Shown here piece after piece: positions 42,041 through 50,654 of a DNA stretch of 64,000 bases. Origin of the DNA: Cognatilysobacter claricitrinus (GTDB taxonomy: Bacteria > Pseudomonadota > Gammaproteobacteria > Xanthomonadales > Xanthomonadaceae); the NCBI RefSeq assembly GCF_045866565.1, contig NZ_BAAFZV010000002.1, forward strand, positions 1,410,041-1,474,040. Reading direction: 5' to 3'. The notes beneath the pieces were generated by a model. The model searched no databases, was not told the origin of the DNA, and was given only the letters and a program-made list of their open reading frames with translations. The stretch's first letter is position 1, and the number at the start of each line of letters is the position of its first letter. A program made the translations under genes and the position numbers.

Positions 42041-43264
42041 ATGAGCTTCCGAGTTTCGCTTAGCGGCATGAACGCGGCGCAGTCCGATCTCAACGTCACG
42101 TCGAACAACATCGCCAACTCCAACACGACGGGCTTCAAGCAGTCGCGCGCGGAATTCGCCGACGTGTATCCGACGTCGGCCTACGGCCTGTCCAAGAACA
42201 CGGTCGGCGCCGGCGTGCGGCTGCAGCGCGTCGCGCAGCAGTTCTCGCAGGGCACCGTCGAAAACACCGGCAAGGCGCTCGATCTCGCGCTCAACGGCAA
42301 GGGCTTCTTCACCTTGTCGGCCAACGGCACGACGGTCTATTCGCGCGCCGGCAACTTCGGCACCGACAAGGACGGCTTCGTCGTCAATCCGTCCGGCCAG
42401 CGCCTGCAGGTCTACCTGCCCGACGCCAGCGGCACCGGCTTCGACATGGGCCGCATGTCGGACATCCAGCTCGACGCGGGCGACTCCGCGCCGCTGGCGA
42501 CAACGAACGTCAGCGTCGGCACCAACCTGCCGGCCAACGCGAGCGCGCCGATCACCGCGACGTTCGATCCGAACGATCCGACCTCCTACAACTACACGAC
42601 GTCGATGACGGTGTACGACTCGCTCGGCGCGTCGCACAGCCAGTCGATGTACTTCGTCAAGACGGGCAACCCGAACGAGTGGCAGGCGCGCACGTACATC
42701 GACGGCACCGCCGTGGGTGGCGCGCAGACGCTGCAGTATTCCAACACCGGCACGCTCAGCTCGCCGGCCGCGCCGGGCAACGTCGTGCTGCCCGCGTACA
42801 CGCCGGCCACCGGCGCCGCGCCGATGAACATCACGATGAACGTCGGCAACTCCACGCAGTTCGGCAGCAACTTCAGCGTGGCCTCGCTCACGCAGGACGG
42901 CCACACCACGGGCCGCCTCACCGGCATCGAAGTCGGTACCGACGGCATCGTGCAGGCGCGCTACACCAACGGCGTGTCGACGCCGCTCGGCCAGGTCGTG
43001 ATCACCAACTTCGCGAACCCGCAGGGCCTGCAGCCGATGGGCGACAACGCGTGGGCGGAGACGTCGGAATCCGGCCAGCCGCTTCGCGGCGCCGCCGGCA
43101 CCGCGGAGTTCGGCAACATCCAGGGCGGTGCGCTGGAGTCGTCGAACGTCGACCTGACCGAGCAGCTCGTCAACATGATCACCGCGCAGCGCAACTTCCA
43201 GGCGAACGCGCAGATGATCACGACGCAGGACCAGATCACGCAGACGGTGATCAATATCCGCTGA
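42041..43264 (+). CDS. flgE: flagellar hook protein FlgE
   Basis: 407 residues. N-terminal SGMNAAQSDLNVTSNNIANS with NTTGFKQSRAEFADVY, a central hook domain (FDPNDPTSYNYTTSMTVYDS), and the C-terminal GALESSNVDLTEQLVNMITA followed by QRNFQANAQMI. Last gene before the terminator and the palindromic element; in related cluster orders flgF follows directly. Confidence 0.96.
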   Translation: MSFRVSLSGMNAAQSDLNVTSNNIANSNTTGFKQSRAEFADVYPTSAYGLSKNTVGAGVRLQRVAQQFSQGTVENTGKALDLALNGKGFFTLSANGTTVYSRAGNFGTDKDGFVVNPSGQRLQVYLPDASGTGFDMGRMSDIQLDAGDSAPLATTNVSVGTNLPANASAPITATFDPNDPTSYNYTTSMTVYDSLGASHSQSMYFVKTGNPNEWQARTYIDGTAVGGAQTLQYSNTGTLSSPAAPGNVVLPAYTPATGAAPMNITMNVGNSTQFGSNFSVASLTQDGHTTGRLTGIEVGTDGIVQARYTNGVSTPLGQVVITNFANPQGLQPMGDNAWAETSESGQPLRGAAGTAEFGNIQGGALESSNVDLTEQLVNMITAQRNFQANAQMITTQDQITQTVINIR

Positions 43265-43293
43265 CGGAATTTTCCTCGGGGGAGGAAATGGAT

Positions 43294-43327
43294 CGGCCGC
43301 CCGCTGTTTTGGGTGGCCGTTCTCTTT
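43294..43327 (+). terminator. intrinsic terminator of flgBCDE
   Basis: CGGCCGCCC, 8-base loop, GGGTGGCCG (one G-T pair), then TTCTCTTTTG. It separates the flgB and flgF transcripts. Confidence 0.7.
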
Positions 43328-43350
43328 TGTTTGTTGTGTTTTTGTGTGGG

Positions 43351-43924
43351 AGCAACAGCGTTTCGTGCGCTGGCGCGCCCGAGTTACTTTTCTTTTCTGG
43401 TGCAAAGAAAAGATAACCAAAAGAAAGCACCTTCCCCGAGGCGAAGCACCGCTCGCGATCGGACGCCGCGTCGGCGGCGGTCACACTCGCCATCCTGGCT
43501 CGGGTGACCGCGGCAGCCATCCATGGCCGCCGCCCTCCGGGCCGTGAAGATATCGGCTGGCCAGCGGTGTTTGATCAAGAGCAAGAGCACCAGCGGAGGC
43601 GTTCGGGGCGTCCGCCAACGCATTTGGGTGCGGCTTGGCTTCTGCTAGTCGTGCGATCCCGCAAGTTGGGGCGGTGCGTCGCCGGCCGCCGGCTTTGCGC
43701 AGGACCTTCAACAGCTACCGCCAATCGTGAAGACCCCGAAGGGGCGGCCGACAGGACGTCGGCCGTCGCCACCCGAGGCAGGAGGCCGAGTGTGGCGATC
43801 GCGACTCACTCACCCCATCGCAGGCTGTAGATCCGTCGGGGAAGGCCCTTTCTTTTGGGGACTTTTCTTTGGGCCAACAAAGAAAAGTGCCTCGGGCGCG
43901 TCAGCGCACGAAGCGCCTTTGCTA
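43351..43924. repeat. 574-bp imperfect palindromic interspersed element
   Basis: The outer arms (43351-43436 and 43838-43924) are inverted copies, about 80 % identical by eye: GTGCGCTGGCGCGCCCGAG on the left against GTGCGCTGACGCGCCCGAG in the right-arm complement, followed in both by ACTTTTCTT and CAAAGAAAAG. Homology continues inward: CACACTCGCCATCCTGGCTC (left) matches CACACTCGGCCTCCTGCCTC (right complement), and GGCCGCCGCCCTCCGGGCC matches a second inner pair. The whole unit therefore looks like two diverged 250-280-bp copies head to head. Short ORFs inside it (for example 43384-43623 minus) are Arg/Ser-rich and probably not genes. No transposase is present; such non-autonomous repeats are a known feature of genomes in this family. 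Confidence 0.75.
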
Positions 43925-43974
43925 TTGCCCTCGCCTTGCCAAAACGGACAGCCAAGCGGCCGCAAGCCCCGCCG

Positions 43975-43990
43975 TGGCACATCCCTTGCC
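43975..43990 (+). promoter_or_regulatory. sigma-54 promoter of flgFGHI...
   Basis: TGGCAC-ATCCC-TTGCC, GG-N10-GC, 48 bases before flgF. The sequence around it (CTTGCCTAACCCC) matches the flgB promoter region closely. Confidence 0.9.
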
Positions 43991-44037
43991 TAACCCCGGC
44001 ATAGGCCCCAAAGGCCGCCGCCCGCAAAGGCACCCGG

Positions 44038-44787
44038 ATGATCGACAAGTCGCTCTACATCGCCATGACCGGCGCCAGCGCCTCGCTGCGCGCGCAGGCC
44101 AGCGTCGCGCAGAACCTCGCGAATACCGACACGGTCGGTTTCCAGCAGCAGCTGGTCGCGACGAAGGCGATGCCGGTGCTCGGCAATGGCCTGTCCTCCC
44201 GCGTGGCGACGGCCCCGGTGATGGCCGGTGTCAGCAACGCGGCCGGCCAGTTGATCAACACGGGCAATGAAACCGACGTCGCCCTGCACCAAGATCGCTG
44301 GCTCGCGGTGCAGGCCAGCGACGGCACCACCGCCTACACGCGTGCGGGCGACCTCAAGCTCACCGAGAACGGCCTGCTCACCACGGCCAGCGGACTGCCG
44401 GTGCTCGACTCGGGCGGTGCGCCGTTGTCGATCCCGCCGTACCAGACGCTCACCATCGCCGGCGACGGCACCATCTCGATCGTTCCGCAGGGGCAGCCCG
44501 CGTCGACGATCACCGAGGCCGGCCGCATCAAGGTGGTCGACGCGAAGACGAGCGACCTCGTGCGCGGCGACGACGGCCTGATGCGCGCGAAGCCCGGTGC
44601 CGACGAGCCGCCGCAGGCCGCGGGCCCGTCGCTGGTCAGCGGCGCGGTGGAAGGCAGCAACGTGAATCCGACCGACATGCTCGTGTCGATGATCCAGTAC
44701 AGCCGCCAGTTCGAGATGCAGGTACGCGTCTTGCAGAGCGGTGACGAGAACGCCCGCAGCGGCAATTCGCTGCTTTCCTCGAAGTAA
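44038..44787 (+). CDS. flgF: proximal rod protein FlgF
   Basis: 249 residues. SLYIAMTGASASLRAQASVAQ with NLANTDTVGFQQQLV, the FlgF-specific LAVQASDGTTAYTRAGDLKL, and the C-terminal SGAVEGSNVNPTDMLVSMI with YSRQFEMQV. First gene of the second hook/basal-body operon. Confidence 0.95.
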   Translation: MIDKSLYIAMTGASASLRAQASVAQNLANTDTVGFQQQLVATKAMPVLGNGLSSRVATAPVMAGVSNAAGQLINTGNETDVALHQDRWLAVQASDGTTAYTRAGDLKLTENGLLTTASGLPVLDSGGAPLSIPPYQTLTIAGDGTISIVPQGQPASTITEAGRIKVVDAKTSDLVRGDDGLMRAKPGADEPPQAAGPSLVSGAVEGSNVNPTDMLVSMIQYSRQFEMQVRVLQSGDENARSGNSLLSSK

Positions 44788-44802
44788 TCGGAACCCGCCG
44801 TC

Positions 44803-45588
44803 ATGACCCAGGCTTTGTGGATCGCCAAGACCGGACTCGATGCGCAGCAGACGCGCATGTCGGTCATCTCCAACAACCTCGCGAACGTGAACACGGCCGG
44901 CTTCAAGCGCGACCGCGCCAACTTCGAAGACCTCCTCTATCAGACCGTGCGCCAGCCCGGCGGCTCGACGTCCGAGCAGACGCAACTTCCCACCGGCCTG
45001 CAGATCGGCACGGGCGTGCGCGTGGCGGCGACTGCGAAAAACTTCTCGCAGGGCAATCTTTCCAACACGGGCAACGCGCTCGACGTCGCGGTGAACGGCC
45101 GCGGCTTCTTCGAAGTGTTGATGCCCGACGGCACGTCCGCGTACACGCGCGACGGCTCGTTCCAGATCAACTCGCAGGGCGAGCTGGTCACCAACGAAGG
45201 CTATCCGGTGCAGCCGGGCCTGCAGCTGCCGCAGGGCACGCAGAGCGTGACGATCGGCGCCGACGGCACGGTCACCGCGCAGGTCGACGGCCAGGCCACG
45301 CCAGTGCAGGTGGGTTCGCTGACGCTGGTCGATTTCGTCAATCCCGCCGGCTTGCAGGCCAAGGGCGAAAACCTCTACGCCGAAACCGGTGCGAGCGGTC
45401 CCGCACAGCAGGGCGCACCGGGTACGAGTGGCCTTGGCACGCTGGTGCAGGGCTCGGTCGAAGGCTCGAACGTGAATGTCGTTGAAGAGCTCGTGTCGAT
45501 GATCGAAACGCAGCGCGCATACGAAACGAATGCGAAGGCGATTTCGACCGTCGACAACATGCTCGGCTACCTCAACCAGAACCTGTAA
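44803..45588 (+). CDS. flgG: distal rod protein FlgG
   Basis: 261 residues. ALWIAKTGLDAQQTRMSVIS with NNLANVNTAGFKRDRANFEDL, GFFEVLMPDGTSAYTRDGSF, and the C-terminal GSVEGSNVNVVEELVSMIET with QRAYETNAKAI. Forms the rod that crosses the P and L rings. Confidence 0.97.
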   Translation: MTQALWIAKTGLDAQQTRMSVISNNLANVNTAGFKRDRANFEDLLYQTVRQPGGSTSEQTQLPTGLQIGTGVRVAATAKNFSQGNLSNTGNALDVAVNGRGFFEVLMPDGTSAYTRDGSFQINSQGELVTNEGYPVQPGLQLPQGTQSVTIGADGTVTAQVDGQATPVQVGSLTLVDFVNPAGLQAKGENLYAETGASGPAQQGAPGTSGLGTLVQGSVEGSNVNVVEELVSMIETQRAYETNAKAISTVDNMLGYLNQNL

Positions 45589-45597
45589 GCGCACACC

Positions 45598-46371
45598 ATG
45601 AAGACGCTCGCCCTGCTCTGCGCCCTCGCCGCCTCGCTCACCGGTTGCGCCACCGCCATGGGCGATGCACGCACGTTCCAGCAGGAACCCGGCGTTCCCA
45701 CGTCCGCGCAGATCCATGCGCAGATGGCCGCGCAGGCGGCGATGCATGCGCAGGCGTCGCAGCAGCCGACGATGCAGCCGGTCGCTATGGTCACGAACGT
45801 CGGCGATGGCGGCGGTTCGATCTACGCGAGCGCAGGCAGCACCGGTACGAAGCCGATGCGCCTGTTCCAGGACAACAAGGCGCGCGACGTCGGCGACCTG
45901 CTCACGATCATCCTTGTCGAGACGACGAGCGCGTCGACCAAGGCGACCACCGCGATCAACAAGCAGTCGAGCATCGATCTCGCGGCGCCGACCATCGCCG
46001 GCCAGTCGGTTACGTACAAGGGCAAGAACATCCTGCAGGTCGGTGTCGACGGCAAGCGCGGGTTCAACGGCGCGGGCGACACCAAGCAGAGCAATTCGCT
46101 GGACGGCACGGTGTCGGTCACCGTGGTGCAGGACCTTGGCAACGGCAACCTGCTGGTGTCGGGCGAAAAGAAGATCCGCCTGAACCAGGGCGACGAAGTC
46201 GTGCAGGTGCAGGGCGTCGTGCGCACGGCCGACATCTCGGCGGACAACACCATCAGCTCCGAACGCGTCGCCGACGCGAAGATCGTCTACGGCGGCCGCG
46301 GCCCGGTGTCGCGCTCCAACGCGATGGGCTGGCTCGACCGCTTCTTCAATTCCGCGCTGATGCCGTACTGA
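45598..46371 (+). CDS. flgH: flagellar L-ring lipoprotein FlgH
   Basis: 257 residues. A lipoprotein signal with lipobox LTGC near residue 17. MRLFQDNKARDVGDLLTIIL, SSIDLAAPTIAG, GTVSVTVVQDLGNGNLLVSG and EKKIRLNQGDEVVQVQGVVR followed by DISADNTISS are the L-ring signatures. It sits in the outer membrane. Confidence 0.96.
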   Translation: MKTLALLCALAASLTGCATAMGDARTFQQEPGVPTSAQIHAQMAAQAAMHAQASQQPTMQPVAMVTNVGDGGGSIYASAGSTGTKPMRLFQDNKARDVGDLLTIILVETTSASTKATTAINKQSSIDLAAPTIAGQSVTYKGKNILQVGVDGKRGFNGAGDTKQSNSLDGTVSVTVVQDLGNGNLLVSGEKKIRLNQGDEVVQVQGVVRTADISADNTISSERVADAKIVYGGRGPVSRSNAMGWLDRFFNSALMPY

Positions 46372-46381
46372 GGCTTCCGAC

Positions 46382-47644
46382 ATGCGCCTGTTCCGATTCC
46401 GCACCCTCGCCAACGCGTCACGTTCGTTGTTCCGACGCTTCGCCGCGCCGCGCCCGTTCCAGCTCGATGCCGAGCGCGATGCCGAGTTCGGCGTGCAGCG
46501 CGGGCCGATCGAGATCGTTCCGCGCGTCGGCACGCGCGGCACGCGCATGTCGACGCTGCAGTCGGTGTTCGCCGTCGCCGCGATGCTCGCGGTCGGCGCG
46601 CCGGCGCATGCCGAACGCATCAAGGACCTCGCGCAGATCGCCGGCGTTCGCGGCAATCCGCTGGTGGGTTACGGACTGGTGGTCGGCCTCGATGGTTCGG
46701 GCGATCGCACCTCGCAGACGCAGTTCACCGTGCAGTCGCTCAAGTCGATGCTGGACCAGCTCGGCGTGACCATTCCGCCCGGCGTGAATCCGCAGCTCAA
46801 GAACGTCGCTGCGGTCGCGATCAGTGCGGAACTTCCTCCGTACGCGAAGCCGGGCCAGAACATCGACGTCACCGTGTCGTCGATCGGCAATGCCGGCTCG
46901 CTGCGCGGCGGCACGCTGTTGATGGCGCCGCTGAAGGGCGCCGACGGCCAGGTGTATGCGGTCGCGCAAGGGTCGCTGATCATCAGCGGCTTCGGCGCGG
47001 GCGGCAAGGACGGTTCCCGCATCCAGGTCAACGCGACCAATGCGGGCACGATCCCGAACGGCGCGATCGTCGAGCGCGCGGTGGCCGGTGCTCCGCAGGG
47101 TGGCAACGTCACGCTCAACCTCAACGATTCCGACTTCACCACCGCCGCGCGCATCGTCGCGGCGATCGACAAGACCTTCGGCCCGGGCCATGCGCGCGCG
47201 GTCGACGGCGTAACGATCGAAATCGCGCCCCCGGGCGGCGATCGCATCGCCTTCCTCGCGCAGCTCGAATCGCTCGACGTGTCGCCGGGCGAAGCCGCGG
47301 CGAAGGTCATCGTCAATTCGCGCACCGGCACGGTCGTGATGGGCGGCAACGTCAGCGTGCTGCCGGCGGCCGTGTCGCACGGTTCGCTCACGGTGTCGAT
47401 CACCGAATCCGCGCAGGTCAGCCAGCCGAACGCCTTCGCGGGCGGTGGCACCGCGGTGGTGCCGCAGTCGACCATCGAGGCCACGCAGACCGGCGGCCGC
47501 ATGTTCAAGTTCGACGGCGGCACGTCGCTCGACGCGATCGTCCGCGCGGTCAACGCGGTGGGCGCCGCGCCGGGCGACATCGTCGCCATCCTCGAAGCGC
47601 TCAAGCGCGCCGGCGCCCTGAAGGCCGAGCTCGAGGTCATTTAA
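46382..47644 (+). CDS. flgI: flagellar P-ring protein FlgI (start uncertain)
   Basis: 420 residues as drawn. The FlgI body begins ERIKDLAQIAGVRGNPLVGY and ends DIVAILEALKRAGALKAELE with a terminal VI; it forms the P ring in the periplasm. The hydrophobic signal core (MSTLQSVFAVAAML to APAHA) starts only at codon 56 (ATG 46547). The ATG at 46382 has GAGG at usable spacing while 46547 has no ribosome site, so the true start may be 46382, 46547 or a GTG at 46493. A 55-residue Arg-rich leader before a Sec signal would be odd for this family. Confidence 0.9.
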   Translation: MRLFRFRTLANASRSLFRRFAAPRPFQLDAERDAEFGVQRGPIEIVPRVGTRGTRMSTLQSVFAVAAMLAVGAPAHAERIKDLAQIAGVRGNPLVGYGLVVGLDGSGDRTSQTQFTVQSLKSMLDQLGVTIPPGVNPQLKNVAAVAISAELPPYAKPGQNIDVTVSSIGNAGSLRGGTLLMAPLKGADGQVYAVAQGSLIISGFGAGGKDGSRIQVNATNAGTIPNGAIVERAVAGAPQGGNVTLNLNDSDFTTAARIVAAIDKTFGPGHARAVDGVTIEIAPPGGDRIAFLAQLESLDVSPGEAAAKVIVNSRTGTVVMGGNVSVLPAAVSHGSLTVSITESAQVSQPNAFAGGGTAVVPQSTIEATQTGGRMFKFDGGTSLDAIVRAVNAVGAAPGDIVAILEALKRAGALKAELEVI

Positions 47645-47743
47645 GACCCCCGGCGCCGGGCCGATACCGGCGTCGAGACCCTCTTTTCCGCACGCAGCCA
47701 CCGCGAGCCGCCCCGCCCGACCACGCCTTTCCGCCGCCCGCTG

Positions 47744-47758
47744 GGCACAGCCTTTGCA
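47744..47758 (+). promoter_or_regulatory. sigma-54-like element overlapping the flgJ start region
   Basis: GGGCAC-AGCCT-TTGCA keeps GG-N10-GC (47744-47745 and 47756-47757). The expected start point, about 12 bases past the GC, falls on or next to the flgJ ATG at 47770. Confidence 0.55.
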
Positions 47759-47769
47759 TCGGTCCCGAC

Positions 47770-48759
47770 ATGCGCCTGCAGACCGCCATCGCCCTGGATC
47801 ACGCCGCGACGACCTCGACGTCGCGTCCCGCAATGGAAAAGGCCGCCCATGAACTGGAGACCCAGTTCGCGGGCATGCTGATCAAGTCGATGCGCGCGAC
47901 CTCCAGCGGCGATCCGCTGGCGGGCGGCGACACGACCTACCGCGAGATGTACGACCAGCAGCTCGCCAAGGAGCTGACGAAGGGTCGCGGCCTCGGCCTG
48001 TCGCCTATGATCATGCGGCAGCTGCAGCAGAGCACCGGCCAGTCGGCGTCCACGCCGGCCGTGCAGGGCCCACTTCCCCTCGCCCGCCCGGCTGCCAGCG
48101 CATTGCCGCTGTCGGTGCCGTCGGGCCTGGCGCCGATGAAACTCGGCGATTCGCTGCAGCTCGCACCGTCGAGCAGCGGCGTGTCGATGAGCACGCTGTC
48201 CGCGCCGGCGACGCCGGTCGCACCGCGCACCGCATCCACGACGACCGAAGCCTGCGGCCCGCTCACGCCGATGGACTGCAGCAGCCCCGAAGCGTTCGTG
48301 AAGTCGCTGTGGCCGCATGCGAAGAAGGTCGCGCAGGAACTTGGCGTGTCGGCGAAGGCGCTGATCGCGCAGGCGGCACTGGAAACGGGCTGGGGCCGCA
48401 AGCTCGTCGGCGGCAACGGCAACGTGTCGCACAACCTGTTCGGCATCAAGGCCGGCGGCAGCTGGAGTGGCAACACGGTCAACGCTGCGACGCACGAATA
48501 CGTCGCCGGCGTGCGCCAGGGCCAGCGCGCGAACTTCCGTTCCTACGGCACGCCCGCCGACAGCTTCGCCGACTACGCGCGACTGCTCGGCAGCAGCCGG
48601 TATGCGAACGCACGCGGTACCGGCGAGGACGCGCACCAGTTCGCCTCCGCGCTGCAACACGCGGGCTATGCGACCGATCCGTCGTATGCCAACAAGATCA
48701 CCGCGATCGCGAACGGCGCCACCATGCGCCGCGCGCTCGCCGCGTTGGGGAGTGCGTAA
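47770..48759 (+). CDS. flgJ: FlgJ, rod cap and peptidoglycan hydrolase
   Basis: 329 residues, the dual-domain form. N-terminal rod-capping part (about 20-100: HELETQFAGMLIKSMRATSS, YREMYDQQLAKELTKGRGLG), a Ser/Pro/Ala linker, then a glucosaminidase domain (about 175-320: KALIAQAALETGWGRKLVGG with catalytic Glu, HNLFGIKAGGSW, YGTPADSFADYARLL). It opens the wall for the rod. The ATG has no ribosome site; see the overlapping sigma-54 element. Confidence 0.94.
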   Translation: MRLQTAIALDHAATTSTSRPAMEKAAHELETQFAGMLIKSMRATSSGDPLAGGDTTYREMYDQQLAKELTKGRGLGLSPMIMRQLQQSTGQSASTPAVQGPLPLARPAASALPLSVPSGLAPMKLGDSLQLAPSSSGVSMSTLSAPATPVAPRTASTTTEACGPLTPMDCSSPEAFVKSLWPHAKKVAQELGVSAKALIAQAALETGWGRKLVGGNGNVSHNLFGIKAGGSWSGNTVNAATHEYVAGVRQGQRANFRSYGTPADSFADYARLLGSSRYANARGTGEDAHQFASALQHAGYATDPSYANKITAIANGATMRRALAALGSA

Positions 48760-48762
48760 CCG

Positions 48763-50637
48763 ATGAGCGTCCTCTCCACCGGCTCCAGCGCCCTGCTCGC
48801 GTTCCAGCGTGCGCTCGGCACCGTCAGCCACAACGTCGCCAACGTCAACACCGAAGGCTACTCGCGCCAGCGCGTCGACCTCGAAGCGCGCGTCGGCCAG
48901 AACACCGGCGCCGGCTACATCGGCGCGGGCGTGTCGATCCAGAAGCTGCAGCGCCTCGCCGACGGCTTGAACTTCGCTCGACAGGCCGACAGCAGCGGCG
49001 AGCTCGGTCGCCTCACGCAGCTCAGCACGTACGCCGATCGCCTCGACGGCCTTTTCAGCAACACGTCGACCGGCCTCGCGACGCCGTGGTCGAACTTCTA
49101 CGGCGCGGTGAAGGGCGTCGTCTCCGAACCCGGTTCAAGCATCGCGCGACAGGCGATGCTCAGCGCTGGCGACCAGCTCGCATCGCGCTTTCGCGCGATG
49201 GATTCGCAGCTCACCTCGATGGGCAGCGAAGCCGATGCGCGGCTCGGCGCGCAGGTCGACGTGGCCAACCAGCTCGCCAGCGAAATCGCCAAGCTCAACA
49301 ACCAGATCGCATCGTCCGGTTCGAACGCGAGCCCCGACCTCATCGACCAGCGCGACCTGCGCATCGACAAGCTCGCCTCGCTCACCGGCGCACAGGTGGT
49401 GGCGCAGGACGACGGTTCGCTGAATGTGTTCAGTGGTGGACAGGCGCTGGTGCTCGGCGCGCGCGCCGGGAAACTGACGCTCGCGCCCGATCCGTACAGC
49501 GCCGATCGCAAGGTGCTGTCGATCGACACGCCGGCCGGCGCGGTGAAGCTCGCATCGGGTTCGCTGTCGGGCGAGATCGGCGGCCTGCTCGAATTCCGCG
49601 AACGCGTGCTCGATCCCGCACGTGCCGACCTCGGTCGCATGGCCACGGCATTCGCGATGTCGATGAACGCGCAGAACCGCGCGGGCGTCGACTACAACGG
49701 CGATCCCGGTGGCGACCTGTTCTCGATTCCCGCGCCCGCGGTCGCCGCGAACGTGGCGAACACCGGCACCGCATCGTTCACCGCGAGTATTTCCGACGTC
49801 AGCGCGCTGAAGGGCCCGAACATCGAGATGCGCTTCGCCGGTGGCACCTGGAGCGCGGTGCGCTCGGGCACCGGCGAGCCGCTGACGATGACCGGCGCCG
49901 GCACGGCTGCGAATCCGTTCGTGGTCGAAGGCGTGTCGCTGGTGATGGGCGGCGCTGCGGCGAACGGCGACAGGTTCACCGTGCGTCCCACCTCCGACGC
50001 CGCGGGCGCGATCCAGCTGGTCCAGAAGGACCCGAACAAGGTCGCCGCGGCCTCGCCGCTTACCGCGAAGATCGACCCGACCAATCTCGGCAACGCCAAG
50101 CCGGGCACGATGCAGGTGACCAACGCGACGCAGTTCGCATCGTTCACCACCTCGCAGGTCGACTTCATCGACGCGACGCATTACACGATCGACGGTGGCG
50201 CCCCGCAGGTCTACACCGCGGGCCAGCCCATCGCCGGCAGCGGCTGGTCGATGATGCTCGACGGCACGCCGGGCGCGGGCGACTCGTTCACGCTGTCGCG
50301 CACGCCGGCGAAATCGACCGACAACAGCAACGCACGACTGCTGGGCGCGCTCGACGACAAGGCCATCCTCGACGGCGGCACCACCGGCATGACGACGGGG
50401 CTGTCGCGCATCACCGCGAAGATCGGCACCGAGTCGTCGAACGCGCAGATGAACCTGGATGCGCAGCAGGTGCTGCACGACCAGGTCGTCGCCGAACGCG
50501 ATGCGGTGTCGGGCGTCAACCTCGACGAAGAGGCGGCGGACATGATGCGTTACCAGCAGGCCTACCAGGCCGCGGCGCAGGTCATCTCCACCGCCGACAC
50601 CATGTTCCAGACGTTGCTCGGCGCCGTACGCGGCTGA
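48763..50637 (+). CDS. flgK: hook-filament junction protein FlgK (HAP1)
   Basis: 624 residues. SALLAFQRALGTVSHNVANV with NTEGYSRQRVDLEAR, QVDVANQLASEIAKLNNQIA, SPDLIDQRDLRIDKLASLTG and the C-terminal SGVNLDEEAADMMRYQQAYQ followed by ISTADTMFQTLL are all present. A client of FlgN. Three bases separate it from flgJ. Confidence 0.96.
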   Translation: MSVLSTGSSALLAFQRALGTVSHNVANVNTEGYSRQRVDLEARVGQNTGAGYIGAGVSIQKLQRLADGLNFARQADSSGELGRLTQLSTYADRLDGLFSNTSTGLATPWSNFYGAVKGVVSEPGSSIARQAMLSAGDQLASRFRAMDSQLTSMGSEADARLGAQVDVANQLASEIAKLNNQIASSGSNASPDLIDQRDLRIDKLASLTGAQVVAQDDGSLNVFSGGQALVLGARAGKLTLAPDPYSADRKVLSIDTPAGAVKLASGSLSGEIGGLLEFRERVLDPARADLGRMATAFAMSMNAQNRAGVDYNGDPGGDLFSIPAPAVAANVANTGTASFTASISDVSALKGPNIEMRFAGGTWSAVRSGTGEPLTMTGAGTAANPFVVEGVSLVMGGAAANGDRFTVRPTSDAAGAIQLVQKDPNKVAAASPLTAKIDPTNLGNAKPGTMQVTNATQFASFTTSQVDFIDATHYTIDGGAPQVYTAGQPIAGSGWSMMLDGTPGAGDSFTLSRTPAKSTDNSNARLLGALDDKAILDGGTTGMTTGLSRITAKIGTESSNAQMNLDAQQVLHDQVVAERDAVSGVNLDEEAADMMRYQQAYQAAAQVISTADTMFQTLLGAVRG

Positions 50638-50654
50638 TCCGGAGACCTGATCGC

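Noticed and set aside
41309..43420. 703-residue open frame on the minus strand across flgD-flgE
   Set aside because: Antisense to flgD and flgE, no domain or ribosome site, Arg/Val/His-biased.
43384..43623. small ORFs inside the palindromic element
   Set aside because: Several overlapping frames of Arg/Ser-rich composition on both strands; explained by the repeat itself rather than by a gene.
43990..46656. 888-residue open frame on the minus strand across flgF-flgI
   Set aside because: Antisense to four unmistakable flagellar genes; His/Arg/Ala-rich composition typical of high-GC shadow frames.
48309..50654. N-terminal 780 residues of an 1178-residue open frame ending at the flgL stop
   Set aside because: Runs out of frame through flgJ and flgK; only the part from 50655 (FlgL) is a real protein.
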